Source: Schauerella fraxinea (GTDB taxonomy: Bacteria; Pseudomonadota; Gammaproteobacteria; Burkholderiales; Burkholderiaceae_B). From it: 64,000 nucleotides of DNA. Shown here piece after piece: positions 42,894-51,668 of the stretch. The notes beneath the pieces were generated by a model that saw only the letters and a program-made list of their open reading frames with translations, was not told the origin of the DNA and did not search any database. The number at the start of each line of letters is the position of its first letter. Position 1 is the stretch's first letter. The stretch covers positions 1,426,001 to 1,490,000 of the forward strand of contig JAVDKK010000001.1 of assembly GCA_030849945.1 (NCBI GenBank), read 5' to 3'. Made by a program: the position numbers and the translations under genes.

Positions 42894-43647
42894 CCCCAAA
42901 AGTGCCTTGCCTGGCTACCCCGGTATGCGGTGAGGCCCAGTTCACAGGGGGGCGGCCGTGGTTTTCCAGCCACATGTTCGCCTGGGTGAAGTGTCCACAG
43001 CCCAGGAACGGCACCGGCGGGCGCATGGCCGACAACGGCGAGGGATGATTGGCGCACAGCACCAATCTGTCGTCGCGCGGGGTAAGCAATGCACGTTTCG
43101 CCTGAGCATGCGCACCCCACAGCATGAAGACGCGTGCACCGGGTCGACGGGCAACGTCGGCAATCAACGCGTCGGTGACGATTTCCCACCCGCGCTTGGC
43201 ATGCGACGCGGGCTGCCCGTCTTCAACCGTGAGCGATGTATTCAATAGCAGCACCCCTTGCGCTGCCCACGACGCCAGGTCGTTGGCCGGCGAGACCGGC
43301 GCGTCCGGATACTCGCGCGCAATTTCCTTGAAGATGTTGCGCAGGCTCGGCGGCCGGCGGCAATCGTCGGGCACCGAGAAGGCCAGGCCTTGTGCCTGGC
43401 CCGGGCCGTGATAGGGATCCTGCCCAAGGATCACCACGCGCACGTCTTCAGGTGCGATCGTGGTCAAGGCGCGATACGGCGTGGCGGGATATACCGTGGC
43501 ACCACTCTCGACCCGGGCGTCCACATACTCGGCCACCTGCGCGAGCGCCTGCTTGATGGGCGGCGCGCTCAGCGCCTCGCGCCAGGATGCGGGTAGCGCG
43601 TCAGTCAGCGAATGAAGAGAGGTGTGCAGTCGGTTGTCGGTCGTCAT
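42889..43647 (-). CDS. ung: Uracil-DNA glycosylase
   Basis: This 252-residue family 1 UDG excises uracil from DNA in base-excision repair. The catalytic Asp is in ILGQDPYHGPGQAQG, with NIFKEI and VLLLNTSLTVE between, and the minor-groove loop HPSPLSA is near the end. ATG at 43647 (MTTDNRLH) gives the family length; a nine-codon upstream extension is unlikely. A 234-base gap separates its start from the divergent GAF-PAS kinase; I see no motif in it. Confidence 0.95.
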   Translation of the reverse strand: MTTDNRLHTSLHSLTDALPASWREALSAPPIKQALAQVAEYVDARVESGATVYPATPYRALTTIAPEDVRVVILGQDPYHGPGQAQGLAFSVPDDCRRPPSLRNIFKEIAREYPDAPVSPANDLASWAAQGVLLLNTSLTVEDGQPASHAKRGWEIVTDALIADVARRPGARVFMLWGAHAQAKRALLTPRDDRLVLCANHPSPLSAMRPPVPFLGCGHFTQANMWLENHGRPPVNWASPHTGVARQGTFGV

Positions 43648-43881
43648 GGGCGTGGCCGGTGGTCGTCGGCGCAAATTGTGCCACTACTTGGCGAGCCCCG
43701 GACAGGCCCACGCGCCACTGACGCTTTTGCGTTTGCCGCGCGCATAGTCAGCAAGGCGTGGCCCCCTTGCGACGTTGCGATTCAATCTTCCGGTTCTCGC
43801 CGGATGGCGGCAAATGTAGGCTAACATCGCGCCGATCGATGCGACCTCTTTTGGCCCATCGAGGCGAGACGAGGAAACATC

Positions 43882-45435
43882 ATGAGCGAGCCAACCGCAG
43901 ACGAGCTGGTAACGAGCGCAATACAAGTATCGAGTTCGCGTTTGCGGCGCCAGCATGAGCTGGCTGTCGAATTTGCGATGGCCGCGCATCGGATGCGCGA
44001 TATCGCTCAAGTGCTCAAGCAAGCTTGCGAGGTTGTCGCCGGTGGCGTGCATGCGCAATACGTAAAGGTCCTGCAGTATCAACCTGCAGACGATCGCCTG
44101 CTGCTCGTAAACGGCGTGGGTTGGGGCGAGCACGAAATTGGCAAGGCTACCCTCAGCGCCGATGACGCAAGCCCTGCGGGCCACGCGTACATCAGCGGTC
44201 GACCGGTGTTGTCCAATCATCTGGGCGACGAGCATCGCTTTCGCACGCCTGATCTGCTGCTGCGTCACGGCATCAAGCGCGCGATCAACGTGCCGATTCG
44301 CGGCGTCCCCGAATCGTTCGGCGTGCTCGAAGCGGATAGCTCCAACGGCGAGGATTTCATCGAGGCCGACATCGTCTTCATGGAATCGATCGCCAACGTC
44401 ATTTCGATGACGATTCAGCGCGTGGGCGCCGAGCGCTACGAGCGGCGCAATGAGCTGTTGTCGGAAAGCGTGCTCAACGCCAGTACCGACTGCATCAAGG
44501 TGCTGACGCTCGACGGTCAGGTCGAGTTCATGAATGCCAATGGCATGCAGCAGATGGGAATCGAAGACTTTGCCGAGGTCAAGGGCAAGTCATGGCGGGA
44601 GGTTTGGCCCATCGATGATCCCGGCAAGGTAGAGCATGCCATTTGCCGGGCGATGTCGGGGGAGTCGGAACGCTTCGAAGCGTACAGCCCCACGCGTCGC
44701 GGCGAGGCGCGCTGGTGGGACGTATCGGTGGCGCCCATCAAAGGCGACTCGGGCGAGATCGAACGTATCGTGGCTGTGTCGCGCGACATCACCGAGCGTC
44801 ATACCAACGAGCAGATCCTCGCCGATTTGATTTCGGTGCAGGAAACCAAGCTCGACACGTCCGAATTGATGATGAAGGAAGTGCATCATCGCGTAAGCAA
44901 CAGCCTGCAACTCGTGCAAACTTTGCTGGCATTGCAAGGCAATCTGGCCGGCGACAAAACCGTCGCCAGTCACTTGCAGGTCGCCGCCACACGCGTGCTC
45001 ACGGTGGCGTCGGTGCATCAGCGCCTGTACGAAGGCAATCAAGAGGCCACCAACGCCAGCGCTTATCTGAGCGGTCTGGTCACGGATCTGCGTGCGTTGG
45101 CTTCGGACCGATCGATCGCGTTCAAGGCACCGGCAGACGTTACCGTGCCGGCCGAAAAGCTCGCGCCGCTTGGATTGGTGACGGCCGAGCTCGTCACCAA
45201 CGCCATCAAGTATGGCAAGGGCGATATCTCGGTGACCTTGGCCGCCGCGGGCAAGGACGTCAAGGTCACGGTGGAGGATGAAGGTCCGGGCTTTCCCGAT
45301 GCCTTCCCTACGCCGCAAGGCACGGGGCTGGGCATGCGCCTCATCAAGGCTTACGCGGGCCGCGGACCGAACGCGATCATGGTCGATCGCAATGCACCGT
45401 TCAGTCGTATCGTAGTGACCTTCAAGGTCGCCTGA
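43882..45435 (+). CDS. GAF-PAS sensor histidine kinase of the HisKA_2 type
   Basis: This 517-residue soluble kinase has an N-terminal GAF domain (about 20-185), a PAS domain (about 190-310), a HisKA_2 dimerisation helix with KEVHHRVSNSLQLVQTLLAL (His335/336) and an HATPase domain with TAELVTNAIKYGKG and GTGLGMRLI. Kinases of this class (including photoreceptor kinases and EipR/PhyR-type general-stress kinases) often lack an adjacent regulator, as here. AGGA lies 7-10 bases before the start. It is monocistronic and convergent with the HIT gene (3-base gap). Ligand or light input is not evident. Confidence 0.9.
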   Translation: MSEPTADELVTSAIQVSSSRLRRQHELAVEFAMAAHRMRDIAQVLKQACEVVAGGVHAQYVKVLQYQPADDRLLLVNGVGWGEHEIGKATLSADDASPAGHAYISGRPVLSNHLGDEHRFRTPDLLLRHGIKRAINVPIRGVPESFGVLEADSSNGEDFIEADIVFMESIANVISMTIQRVGAERYERRNELLSESVLNASTDCIKVLTLDGQVEFMNANGMQQMGIEDFAEVKGKSWREVWPIDDPGKVEHAICRAMSGESERFEAYSPTRRGEARWWDVSVAPIKGDSGEIERIVAVSRDITERHTNEQILADLISVQETKLDTSELMMKEVHHRVSNSLQLVQTLLALQGNLAGDKTVASHLQVAATRVLTVASVHQRLYEGNQEATNASAYLSGLVTDLRALASDRSIAFKAPADVTVPAEKLAPLGLVTAELVTNAIKYGKGDISVTLAAAGKDVKVTVEDEGPGFPDAFPTPQGTGLGMRLIKAYAGRGPNAIMVDRNAPFSRIVVTFKVA

Positions 45436-45438
45436 TCG

Positions 45439-45918
45439 CTATCTGAGTTCGTCCAGCGCGGTGGCGAGCGCCACCCGATAATCCGGCATCGATGCTTCCA
45501 GGCGCGCCAGGCGTGCGGCGCCTTGCGGGGCATCGGCCGTGGGCGGACGACGTCGAGGCGACCAAAACGCGTCGGGAAAATGCGGATCGTCGCGCCAGCG
45601 CGGGATCACATGCCAATGCAGATGCGGCACATAGTTGCCGAAGGCCGCGAGATTGATCTTGTCGGGTCGCAGCACGTCGCGCTGCGCTTTTTCGACCAGC
45701 CACACCGCATGCATGATGAGATCGCGTTCTTCGCGCGACAGATCGCTCATCTCGGCCACATGGGCATGCCAGATCACGCGCGTGAACCCGGGATACTCGA
45801 GCTCGCCCGCATCGATCACCCGCAGCCGGGGGCCGGTCCACAGCACGCGGCCGCCATCTTCGCGGCACAGCGCGCACTCGGGATCGGGCGTGCCAGTGTG
45901 TTCAGAGTGTGCGTTCAT
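45439..45918 (-). CDS. HIT-family protein
   Basis: This 159-residue histidine-triad nucleotide-binding protein carries the motif PHLHWHVIPRW. N-terminal cysteines in ECALC could bind zinc. HIT proteins hydrolyse or transfer nucleotidyl groups on adenylated or phosphoramidate substrates. ATG at 45918 overlaps the end of the PPK2 gene by 17 bases. It appears to be the last gene of the trp transcription unit and, with PPK2, concerns nucleotides rather than tryptophan. Confidence 0.9.
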   Translation of the reverse strand: MNAHSEHTGTPDPECALCREDGGRVLWTGPRLRVIDAGELEYPGFTRVIWHAHVAEMSDLSREERDLIMHAVWLVEKAQRDVLRPDKINLAAFGNYVPHLHWHVIPRWRDDPHFPDAFWSPRRRPPTADAPQGAARLARLEASMPDYRVALATALDELR

Positions 45919-47416
45919 GACGGTCGGGCTTATCCTGTTCGACGGCAAGCACGACCTCGCGCAATACATCCAGACGGGCCTGGCGTTTGTCGTCGGCCTG
46001 GATCACATGCCACGGCGCCTCCCGCGTATCGGTGCGGGCCAGCATGTCGCGCGTGGCGGTCGCATAGGCATCCCACTGTTTGCGATTGCGCCAGTCTTCG
46101 TCGGTAATCTTGAAGTGTTTGAACGGCGACTGCTCGCGTTCCTTGAAACGCTGCAACTGCACATCCGCCGACACGGCCAGCCAGAATTTCACGACGATCG
46201 CACCGGCGGCGTTCAATTCGGCTTCGAACTCATTGATTTCGCGGTAGGCGCGGCGCCAGGCTTGCTCGGGTGCAAACCCTTCAACGCGTTCCACCAGCAC
46301 GCGGCCGTACCACGACCGATCGAAAATCGCGATGCGTCCCAATGCAGGTATACGACGCCAGAAGCGCCACAGATAAGGCCGGGCAAGTTCTTCGGTGCTG
46401 GGTGCTGCGATTTGCGCAATGTTGTACTGGCGCGCATCGAGCGCGTGCGTGATGCGCCGGATGGCCCCGCCTTTGCCGGCGGCATCCTGGCCTTCGAACA
46501 CCAGCACCAGCGAGCGTTCTGCGAACTTGCGCTTGCGCACCGCACGCGCCAGGCGAGCCTGCCAACGCGTCAGCTCGGCGGTATAGTCTTCTTTCTCAAC
46601 GCCTTCGATTACCGGCTCGGTGGCGAGGGCTGCACCCGCGTGGGCAGCGCGCTGCTCCAGCATTTTCAGCTCGGCCGCACGCGTCCAACGCGGCTGCTGA
46701 CGCGGTTTCGGGCCCGGATGCCGCAGCGCAGACAGGATGGTCTCGGCCGTGCGCAGCGTACGCAGTTTTTCATCGGCGCTGGGAATCACGATCCATGGCG
46801 CATACGACCACTGTGTGCGATCGATCATTGCCATGCCGGCGTTGCGCAAGCGATCGAAGTGCTTGGCGACCTTGCGATCGGCCGGTGTCACTTGCCACGC
46901 CGTGTCTTTATCCGACAGCAGATGCTCGGTGCGGCTGGCTTGCGCCTCGCGCGACAGGTGATACCACAGCTTGACGATCTGCACGCCTTCGCGGCTCAGC
47001 ATGGCTTCGAACGCAGCAATCTCATCGGCGAGCGTTTCGATGCGCACCAGATTCGGCTTCTTGCGGTAGGCTTCCCGCGCCAGTTCGGCATACCAAGAGC
47101 CGAACACAATGCCGGTTCGGCCTTTTGCAGGCAGCGCATTCCAATACCGCCACATCGACGGGCGGCTGGCCTCTTCAGGCGTCGGCGCGCCGAAAGCGAG
47201 CGTCTGGATATGCCGCGGATCCATCCACTCGTTGATCTGATTGATCGTGGCGCCTTTACCGGCACCATCGATACCGCTCACGACCACGAGCAGGGCGCGA
47301 TCGGATTGCTCGAGAAACGCATACTGGGCCTGCAGCAGGGCGGTGCGCAGTTTCTCTTCCGCCTTCTTGGCGGTTGCCTTCTCAACGAGGGGGTCGGATT
47401 CCGCTTCTTCGAACAT
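45902..47416 (-). CDS. pap: Two-domain PPK2: polyphosphate:AMP phosphotransferase
   Basis: This 504-residue protein carries two tandem PPK2 domains, the class II arrangement that uses polyphosphate to convert AMP to ADP. Domain 1 has Walker A SGIDGAGKGAT (47-57) but FGSWYAEL (105-112) in place of the FDRSWY motif. Domain 2 has GQDAAGKGGAI (309-319) and an intact FDRSWYGR (365-372). Domain 2 therefore looks catalytic and domain 1 degenerate, as in known class II enzymes. It starts 5 bases after the trpC stop. Confidence 0.9.
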   Translation of the reverse strand: MFEEAESDPLVEKATAKKAEEKLRTALLQAQYAFLEQSDRALLVVVSGIDGAGKGATINQINEWMDPRHIQTLAFGAPTPEEASRPSMWRYWNALPAKGRTGIVFGSWYAELAREAYRKKPNLVRIETLADEIAAFEAMLSREGVQIVKLWYHLSREAQASRTEHLLSDKDTAWQVTPADRKVAKHFDRLRNAGMAMIDRTQWSYAPWIVIPSADEKLRTLRTAETILSALRHPGPKPRQQPRWTRAAELKMLEQRAAHAGAALATEPVIEGVEKEDYTAELTRWQARLARAVRKRKFAERSLVLVFEGQDAAGKGGAIRRITHALDARQYNIAQIAAPSTEELARPYLWRFWRRIPALGRIAIFDRSWYGRVLVERVEGFAPEQAWRRAYREINEFEAELNAAGAIVVKFWLAVSADVQLQRFKEREQSPFKHFKITDEDWRNRKQWDAYATATRDMLARTDTREAPWHVIQADDKRQARLDVLREVVLAVEQDKPDRHERTL

Positions 47417-47421
47417 GGCGG

Positions 47422-48210
47422 TCAGGCCACCAGGCGCGCGAGTTCGGCGCCCGGCTCTTTGGCGCGCATGAACGCTTCGCCCACGAGAAACGCATGCACG
47501 TCGTTGCCGCGCATCAACCGCACATCTTCGGGTGTGAGGATGCCGCTCTCGGTAATCACGCGCTTGCCTTCCGGGATGCGCGGCAGCAGGTCGAGGGTAT
47601 TCTGCAAGCTGGTTTCAAACGTGCGCAGGTTGCGGTTGTTGATGCCCAACAGCGTCGTTTGCATGGTGAGCGCGATATCGAGCTCGGCCGCGTCATGCAC
47701 TTCGACCAGGACATCCATGCCCAGATCCATCGCACATGCTTCGAACTCCAGCAGTTGCGTGGGCGACAGGGCCGCCGCGATCAGCAGCACGCAATCGGCA
47801 CCCAGCGCGCGCGCATGCACGATCTGGTAGGAATCAATGATGAAATCCTTGCGCAGCACCGGCAGCGTGCAGGCCGCGCGCGCCTGACGCAGATGGTCGT
47901 AGGCGCCCTGGAAAAACTGTACGTCGGTGAGTACCGACAGGCATGCCGCGCCGTGCACAGCATAGGACGACGCAATCTCGGCTGGGCTGAAATGCTCGCG
48001 CAGCACGCCGCGCGATGGCGATGCCTTCTTGATCTCGGCGATCACGGCAGCACGCCCGGCATCGATCTTGTCTTCGATGGCCTGGGCAAAACCGCGAACG
48101 TCCTGGCGCGCCTTGGCTTCGCGCAGGAGTTCCGACTCGCTGCGCAATTGGCGCGCGGTCGCGACTTCCTCAGCTTTGACGGAGAGGATTTTCGCTAGGA
48201 TGTCATTCAT
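47422..48210 (-). CDS. trpC: Indole-3-glycerol phosphate synthase
   Basis: This 262-residue TIM barrel closes CdRP to indole-3-glycerol phosphate in tryptophan synthesis. Conserved segments are AEIKKASPSRGVLREHF, VLRKDFIIDSYQ, LGINNRNLRTFE and ITESGILTPEDV. It is monofunctional, with no TrpF domain. ATG at 48210 overlaps the trpD stop as ATGA. Confidence 0.96.
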   Translation of the reverse strand: MNDILAKILSVKAEEVATARQLRSESELLREAKARQDVRGFAQAIEDKIDAGRAAVIAEIKKASPSRGVLREHFSPAEIASSYAVHGAACLSVLTDVQFFQGAYDHLRQARAACTLPVLRKDFIIDSYQIVHARALGADCVLLIAAALSPTQLLEFEACAMDLGMDVLVEVHDAAELDIALTMQTTLLGINNRNLRTFETSLQNTLDLLPRIPEGKRVITESGILTPEDVRLMRGNDVHAFLVGEAFMRAKEPGAELARLVA

Positions 48211-49238
48211 GTGGTGAATTTCCGGGTGTAGGCGCAGAAGTCTTCAAGCTTTGCCCGCGCCGAGCCGTTAGCAATGGTTTCGAAAGCAAGGGCCATGCCG
48301 GATTCTATCGAATCGACCTTGTTGCCGGCGTAAATGGCAAGCCCGGCATTGAAGGCGACGATATCGCGGGCCGGGCCCTCGACGTTATTGAGCGCTTCCA
48401 GTACGAGCTCGCGCGATTCTTCGCGATTGGACACCTTGATGCCGCGATTGGACATCATGGAAAGTCCGTAGTCTTCGGGGTGAATCTCATATTCCCGAAC
48501 CTCGCCGTCCTTCAGTTCGCCCACCAGGGTGGCGGCGCCCAGCGACGCTTCGTCCATCCCATCCTTGCCGTGCACGATCAGCACATGCTTGGAACCCAGG
48601 CGCTGCAACACGCGCATCTGGATGCCGACCAGGTCGGGATGGAATACGCCCATCAATTGATTGGCGGCACCGGCCGGATTGGTCAGGGGCCCCAGAATAT
48701 TGAAAATCGTGCGAACGGCGAGCTCTTTGCGGATCGCCGCCACGTTCTTCATGGCGCCATGGTGGGCGGGGGCAAACATGAAGCCGATATTGGTGGCTTC
48801 GATGCTCTCGGCCACTTGCTCGGGTGTCAGGATCAGATTGGCGCCCAGCGCTTCGAGCACATCGGCGCTGCCGGATGAGGACGAGGCGCTGCGGTTGCCG
48901 TGCTTTGCGATCCGCACGCCGGCGGCGGCCGCCACAAACATCGCGGTGGTCGAGATATTGAAGGTGTGGCTGGCGTCGCCGCCCGTGCCGCACATATCCA
49001 GCAGGTTGTTGGGATCGGGCGTTTCAACCTTGGTGGCGAATTCGCGCATCACCTGCGCGGCCGCCGCGATTTCACCGATCGTCTCTTTCTTCACGCGCAG
49101 GCCCATCAGCAGGGCGCTGGCCAGTTGCGGCGACATTTCGCCGCGCATCAGCATGCGCATCAGATGCAGCATCTCGTCGTGAAAAATCTCGCGATGTTCG
49201 ATGCATCGCGTCAGCGCTTCGTTAGGCGTAATAGGCAT
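48207..49238 (-). CDS. trpD: Anthranilate phosphoribosyltransferase
   Basis: This 343-residue enzyme joins anthranilate to PRPP. The PRPP-binding segments DMCGTGGDASHTFNIST and KHGNRSASSSSGSADVLEAL are present, and FAPAHHGAMKNVAAIRKEL lies downstream. It starts 19 bases after trpG and overlaps trpC, consistent with a single trpEGDC operon. Confidence 0.96.
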   Translation of the reverse strand: MPITPNEALTRCIEHREIFHDEMLHLMRMLMRGEMSPQLASALLMGLRVKKETIGEIAAAAQVMREFATKVETPDPNNLLDMCGTGGDASHTFNISTTAMFVAAAAGVRIAKHGNRSASSSSGSADVLEALGANLILTPEQVAESIEATNIGFMFAPAHHGAMKNVAAIRKELAVRTIFNILGPLTNPAGAANQLMGVFHPDLVGIQMRVLQRLGSKHVLIVHGKDGMDEASLGAATLVGELKDGEVREYEIHPEDYGLSMMSNRGIKVSNREESRELVLEALNNVEGPARDIVAFNAGLAIYAGNKVDSIESGMALAFETIANGSARAKLEDFCAYTRKFTT

Positions 49239-49257
49239 GATTGTCTCCGCGCTGTTT

Positions 49258-49821
49258 TTAGAGGGTCAGAAAGTTGCGCAACAGCGCATGGCCGTGTTCG
49301 CTCAGCACCGACTCGGGATGAAACTGCACCCCATAGATGGGCAGTTCGCGATGTCGCACGCCCATGATGTCGCCATCCTCGGCCGTCGCCGTCACGTCGA
49401 GGCAATCGGGTACGGTGGCCGGATCGATCGTGAGCGAGTTGTAGCGGATCACGGTATAGGGCGAGGGCAGGCCGCGGAAAATATCCGTGCCGGTATGCGA
49501 CAGGCGGATGGTCTTGCCATGCATGATGTTGGGCGACCGGACGATGTTGCCGCCGAAGGCCGCGCCAATGGCCTGATGGCCCAGGCACACGCCCAGAATT
49601 GGAATTGCGCCCGCGAAGCGTTTGATCGTGTCGATCGAGATACCGGCCTCGGTAGGCGAGCACGGCCCGGGCGACACGCAGATGCGATCGGGCTTGAGCG
49701 CGGCGATCTCGTCCAGCGTGATCTGGTCGTTGCGCGCCACGCGCACGTCCTCGCCCAGTTCGCCGAAATATTGCACGAGGTTATAGGTAAACGAATCGTA
49801 GTTGTCGATCATCAACAGCAT
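49258..49821 (-). CDS. trpG: Anthranilate synthase glutamine amidotransferase subunit
   Basis: This 187-residue class I glutamine amidotransferase supplies ammonia to TrpE. The nucleophile is Cys79 in ILGVCLGHQAIG; the His-Glu pair lies in GVQFHPESVLSEHG near the end. MLLMIDNYDSFTYNLVQYFG is the standard N-terminus, so the start is ATG at 49821 and the upstream open frame is discarded. It is 16 bases after trpE. It could also serve aminodeoxychorismate synthase if no separate PabA exists. Confidence 0.96.
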   Translation of the reverse strand: MLLMIDNYDSFTYNLVQYFGELGEDVRVARNDQITLDEIAALKPDRICVSPGPCSPTEAGISIDTIKRFAGAIPILGVCLGHQAIGAAFGGNIVRSPNIMHGKTIRLSHTGTDIFRGLPSPYTVIRYNSLTIDPATVPDCLDVTATAEDGDIMGVRHRELPIYGVQFHPESVLSEHGHALLRNFLTL

Positions 49822-49837
49822 GGCAGTTCTCCGGGAT

Positions 49838-51358
49838 TCAGATGGGTTCGTCCAGGCCCACTTGGACCTGTTCCGCGGCACGCAATACGGCGCGTGCCTT
49901 GGCCTCGGTTTCCTGCCATTCTTTTTCGGGATCGGAGTCGGCCACCACGCCGGCGGCGGCCTGCACATACAACGTGCCGTTTTTGATCACGCCGGTGCGG
50001 ATCGCGATCGCCACATCCATCTCGCCGCTGTAGCTCAAGTAGCCGGCCGCGCCGCCATAGATGCCGCGGCGTACGGGTTCGAGTTCGTCGATCACTTCCA
50101 TGGCGCGCACTTTCGGCGCGCCCGTGAGCGTGCCGGCCGGGAAGGTGGCACGCAGCACGTCCATGCTGCTCATGTTCGGCTTGAGCGTGCCCGTCACGTT
50201 GGACACCAGATGCATCACGTGCGAGTAGCGCTCGATGGTCATCGTATCGGTGACGTCCACCGTGCCGGTTTCGGCGATGCGGCCCAGATCGTTGCGCGCC
50301 AAGTCGATCAGCATCACATGCTCGGCGATTTCTTTGGGATCGGCCTTCAGCTCTTCGGCGAGCGCTGCGTCTTCTTCCAGCGTGGCGCCGCGGCGGCGGG
50401 TGCCGGCCAGGGGGCGGATCGTGGCGCGCGAACGCGATTCGCCGTCGACCACGATGGCTTCCTGGCGCACCAGGATCTCGGGCGAGGCGCCCACCACCTG
50501 GAAGTCGCCGAAGTTCCAGAAGTACATGTACGGCGACGGGTTGAGCGAGCGCAGCGCACGATACAGCGACAGCGGCGCATCGCGGAACGGCTTGGCGATC
50601 ACTTGACCCACCTGCACCTGCATCAGATCGCCGGCGGCGATGTATTCCTTGGCGCGCGCCACGGCAGCGAGATAGTCGGCCTTGTCGAAATCGCGGCGCT
50701 CGTCGGTCTGCAGGCTGGCCAGGCTGTAGGGGATCTCGACCGGTTTGCGCAACTTGGCGCGCAACTCCAGCAAGCGCTTCTGCGCCTTGCTGTAGCTCTC
50801 AGGCAGGGCCGGATCGGCATACACCATCAGGTACGTGCGGCCCGCCAGGTTGTCGACGATCACGAGCTCGTCCACGTGCATCAGCATCAGGTCGGGCGTG
50901 CCTTCTTCCATGCCGGCCGGGAACGGCTTCACGGCAGGACCCAGCTTGGGCTCGATGTGGCGTACGGTGTCGTAGCCGAAATAGCCGGCCAGGCCGCCGG
51001 CGAAGCGCGGCATGCCGGGACGCAGCGCTACTTTAAAGCGCGCCTGATAGTTTTCGATGAACGTCAGCGGATCGCCCTCATGCGTTTCCACCACGTTGCC
51101 GTCGCGCAGCACTTCGGTCAGCGTACCGCTGGCACGGATCACGGTGCGCGCCGGCAGGCCGATGAACGAATAGCGGCCGAAGCGCTCGCCGCCGACCACG
51201 GATTCCATCAGGCAGCTCATGCGGCCTTGATGCGGGCCGCTGTGGGCGAGCTTCAGGTAGATCGCAAGCGGCGTGTCCAGGTCGACATACGTCTCCTTGA
51301 CCAGCGGAATGCGGTTGTAGCCTTGAGCTGCGAGGGCCTTGAATTCGATTTCTGTCAT
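49838..51358 (-). CDS. trpE: Anthranilate synthase component I
   Basis: This 506-residue enzyme makes anthranilate from chorismate and ammonia. The chorismate-binding signatures are LVSNVTGTLK, FPAGTLTGAPKVRAMEVIDE and RRGIYGGAAGYL. The N-terminal part contains the Trp-feedback element LMESVVGGERFGRYSFIG. ATG at 51358 is preferred over a TTG at 51397 that falls close to the attenuator. A leader peptide and terminator precede it (listed separately). Confidence 0.96.
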   Translation of the reverse strand: MTEIEFKALAAQGYNRIPLVKETYVDLDTPLAIYLKLAHSGPHQGRMSCLMESVVGGERFGRYSFIGLPARTVIRASGTLTEVLRDGNVVETHEGDPLTFIENYQARFKVALRPGMPRFAGGLAGYFGYDTVRHIEPKLGPAVKPFPAGMEEGTPDLMLMHVDELVIVDNLAGRTYLMVYADPALPESYSKAQKRLLELRAKLRKPVEIPYSLASLQTDERRDFDKADYLAAVARAKEYIAAGDLMQVQVGQVIAKPFRDAPLSLYRALRSLNPSPYMYFWNFGDFQVVGASPEILVRQEAIVVDGESRSRATIRPLAGTRRRGATLEEDAALAEELKADPKEIAEHVMLIDLARNDLGRIAETGTVDVTDTMTIERYSHVMHLVSNVTGTLKPNMSSMDVLRATFPAGTLTGAPKVRAMEVIDELEPVRRGIYGGAAGYLSYSGEMDVAIAIRTGVIKNGTLYVQAAAGVVADSDPEKEWQETEAKARAVLRAAEQVQVGLDEPI

Positions 51359-51411
51359 GTCCGATCTCGTAGTGCTTGTTTTGGGGGCAACGGCCACAAA
51401 TCGCTGGACAC

Positions 51412-51445
51412 AAAAAAGCCCGGCCAGCGATCTGGTTCCGGGCTT
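51412..51445 (-). terminator. Transcription attenuator of the trp operon
   Basis: On the minus strand AAGCCCGG (51438-51445) pairs with CCGGGCTT (51416-51423), extended by an inner CCAG/CTGG pair around a 4-base loop, and is followed by a T6 run (51412-51417). It sits between the leader peptide and trpE. TCCGGG within the leader's Trp-codon region (complement of 51516-51521) can pair with CCCGGA in the 5' arm (complement of 51437-51442), a possible antiterminator. Confidence 0.85.
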
Positions 51446-51506
51446 GGGGATGTGTCGTATTACTGTCGGCTTCCGCTCGGCATGCGCCTAGGGGGCCGGA
51501 GAGCGC

Positions 51507-51584
51507 TCATCGCCACCCGGAGGTCAAATACCACCAGCGCCAATAGGCGCCGGAAGACATTTGAATCGGGTACGAAAGCAACAT
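51507..51584 (-). CDS. trpL: trp operon leader peptide
   Basis: This is a 25-codon reading frame, ATG at 51584 to TGA at 51507-51509. Its second half reads YWRWWYLTSGWR: four Trp codons in eleven positions, three of them within four. It lies 62 bases before an intrinsic terminator and 148 bases before trpE, the classical arrangement for ribosome-mediated attenuation. No clear Shine-Dalgarno is seen before this ATG or before an internal ATG at 51560 that would give 17 codons, so the exact start is open. The 310-base gap between gph and trpE is otherwise without genes. Confidence 0.85.
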   Translation of the reverse strand: MLLSYPIQMSSGAYWRWWYLTSGWR

Positions 51585-51668
51585 GGTCGGGTTTTGGTCG
51601 ACGTTATCAAAAAGGGTTGCGGTTAACGGTTATCGCGATCGATCGGTGAAGACACGATCGCATAACCC

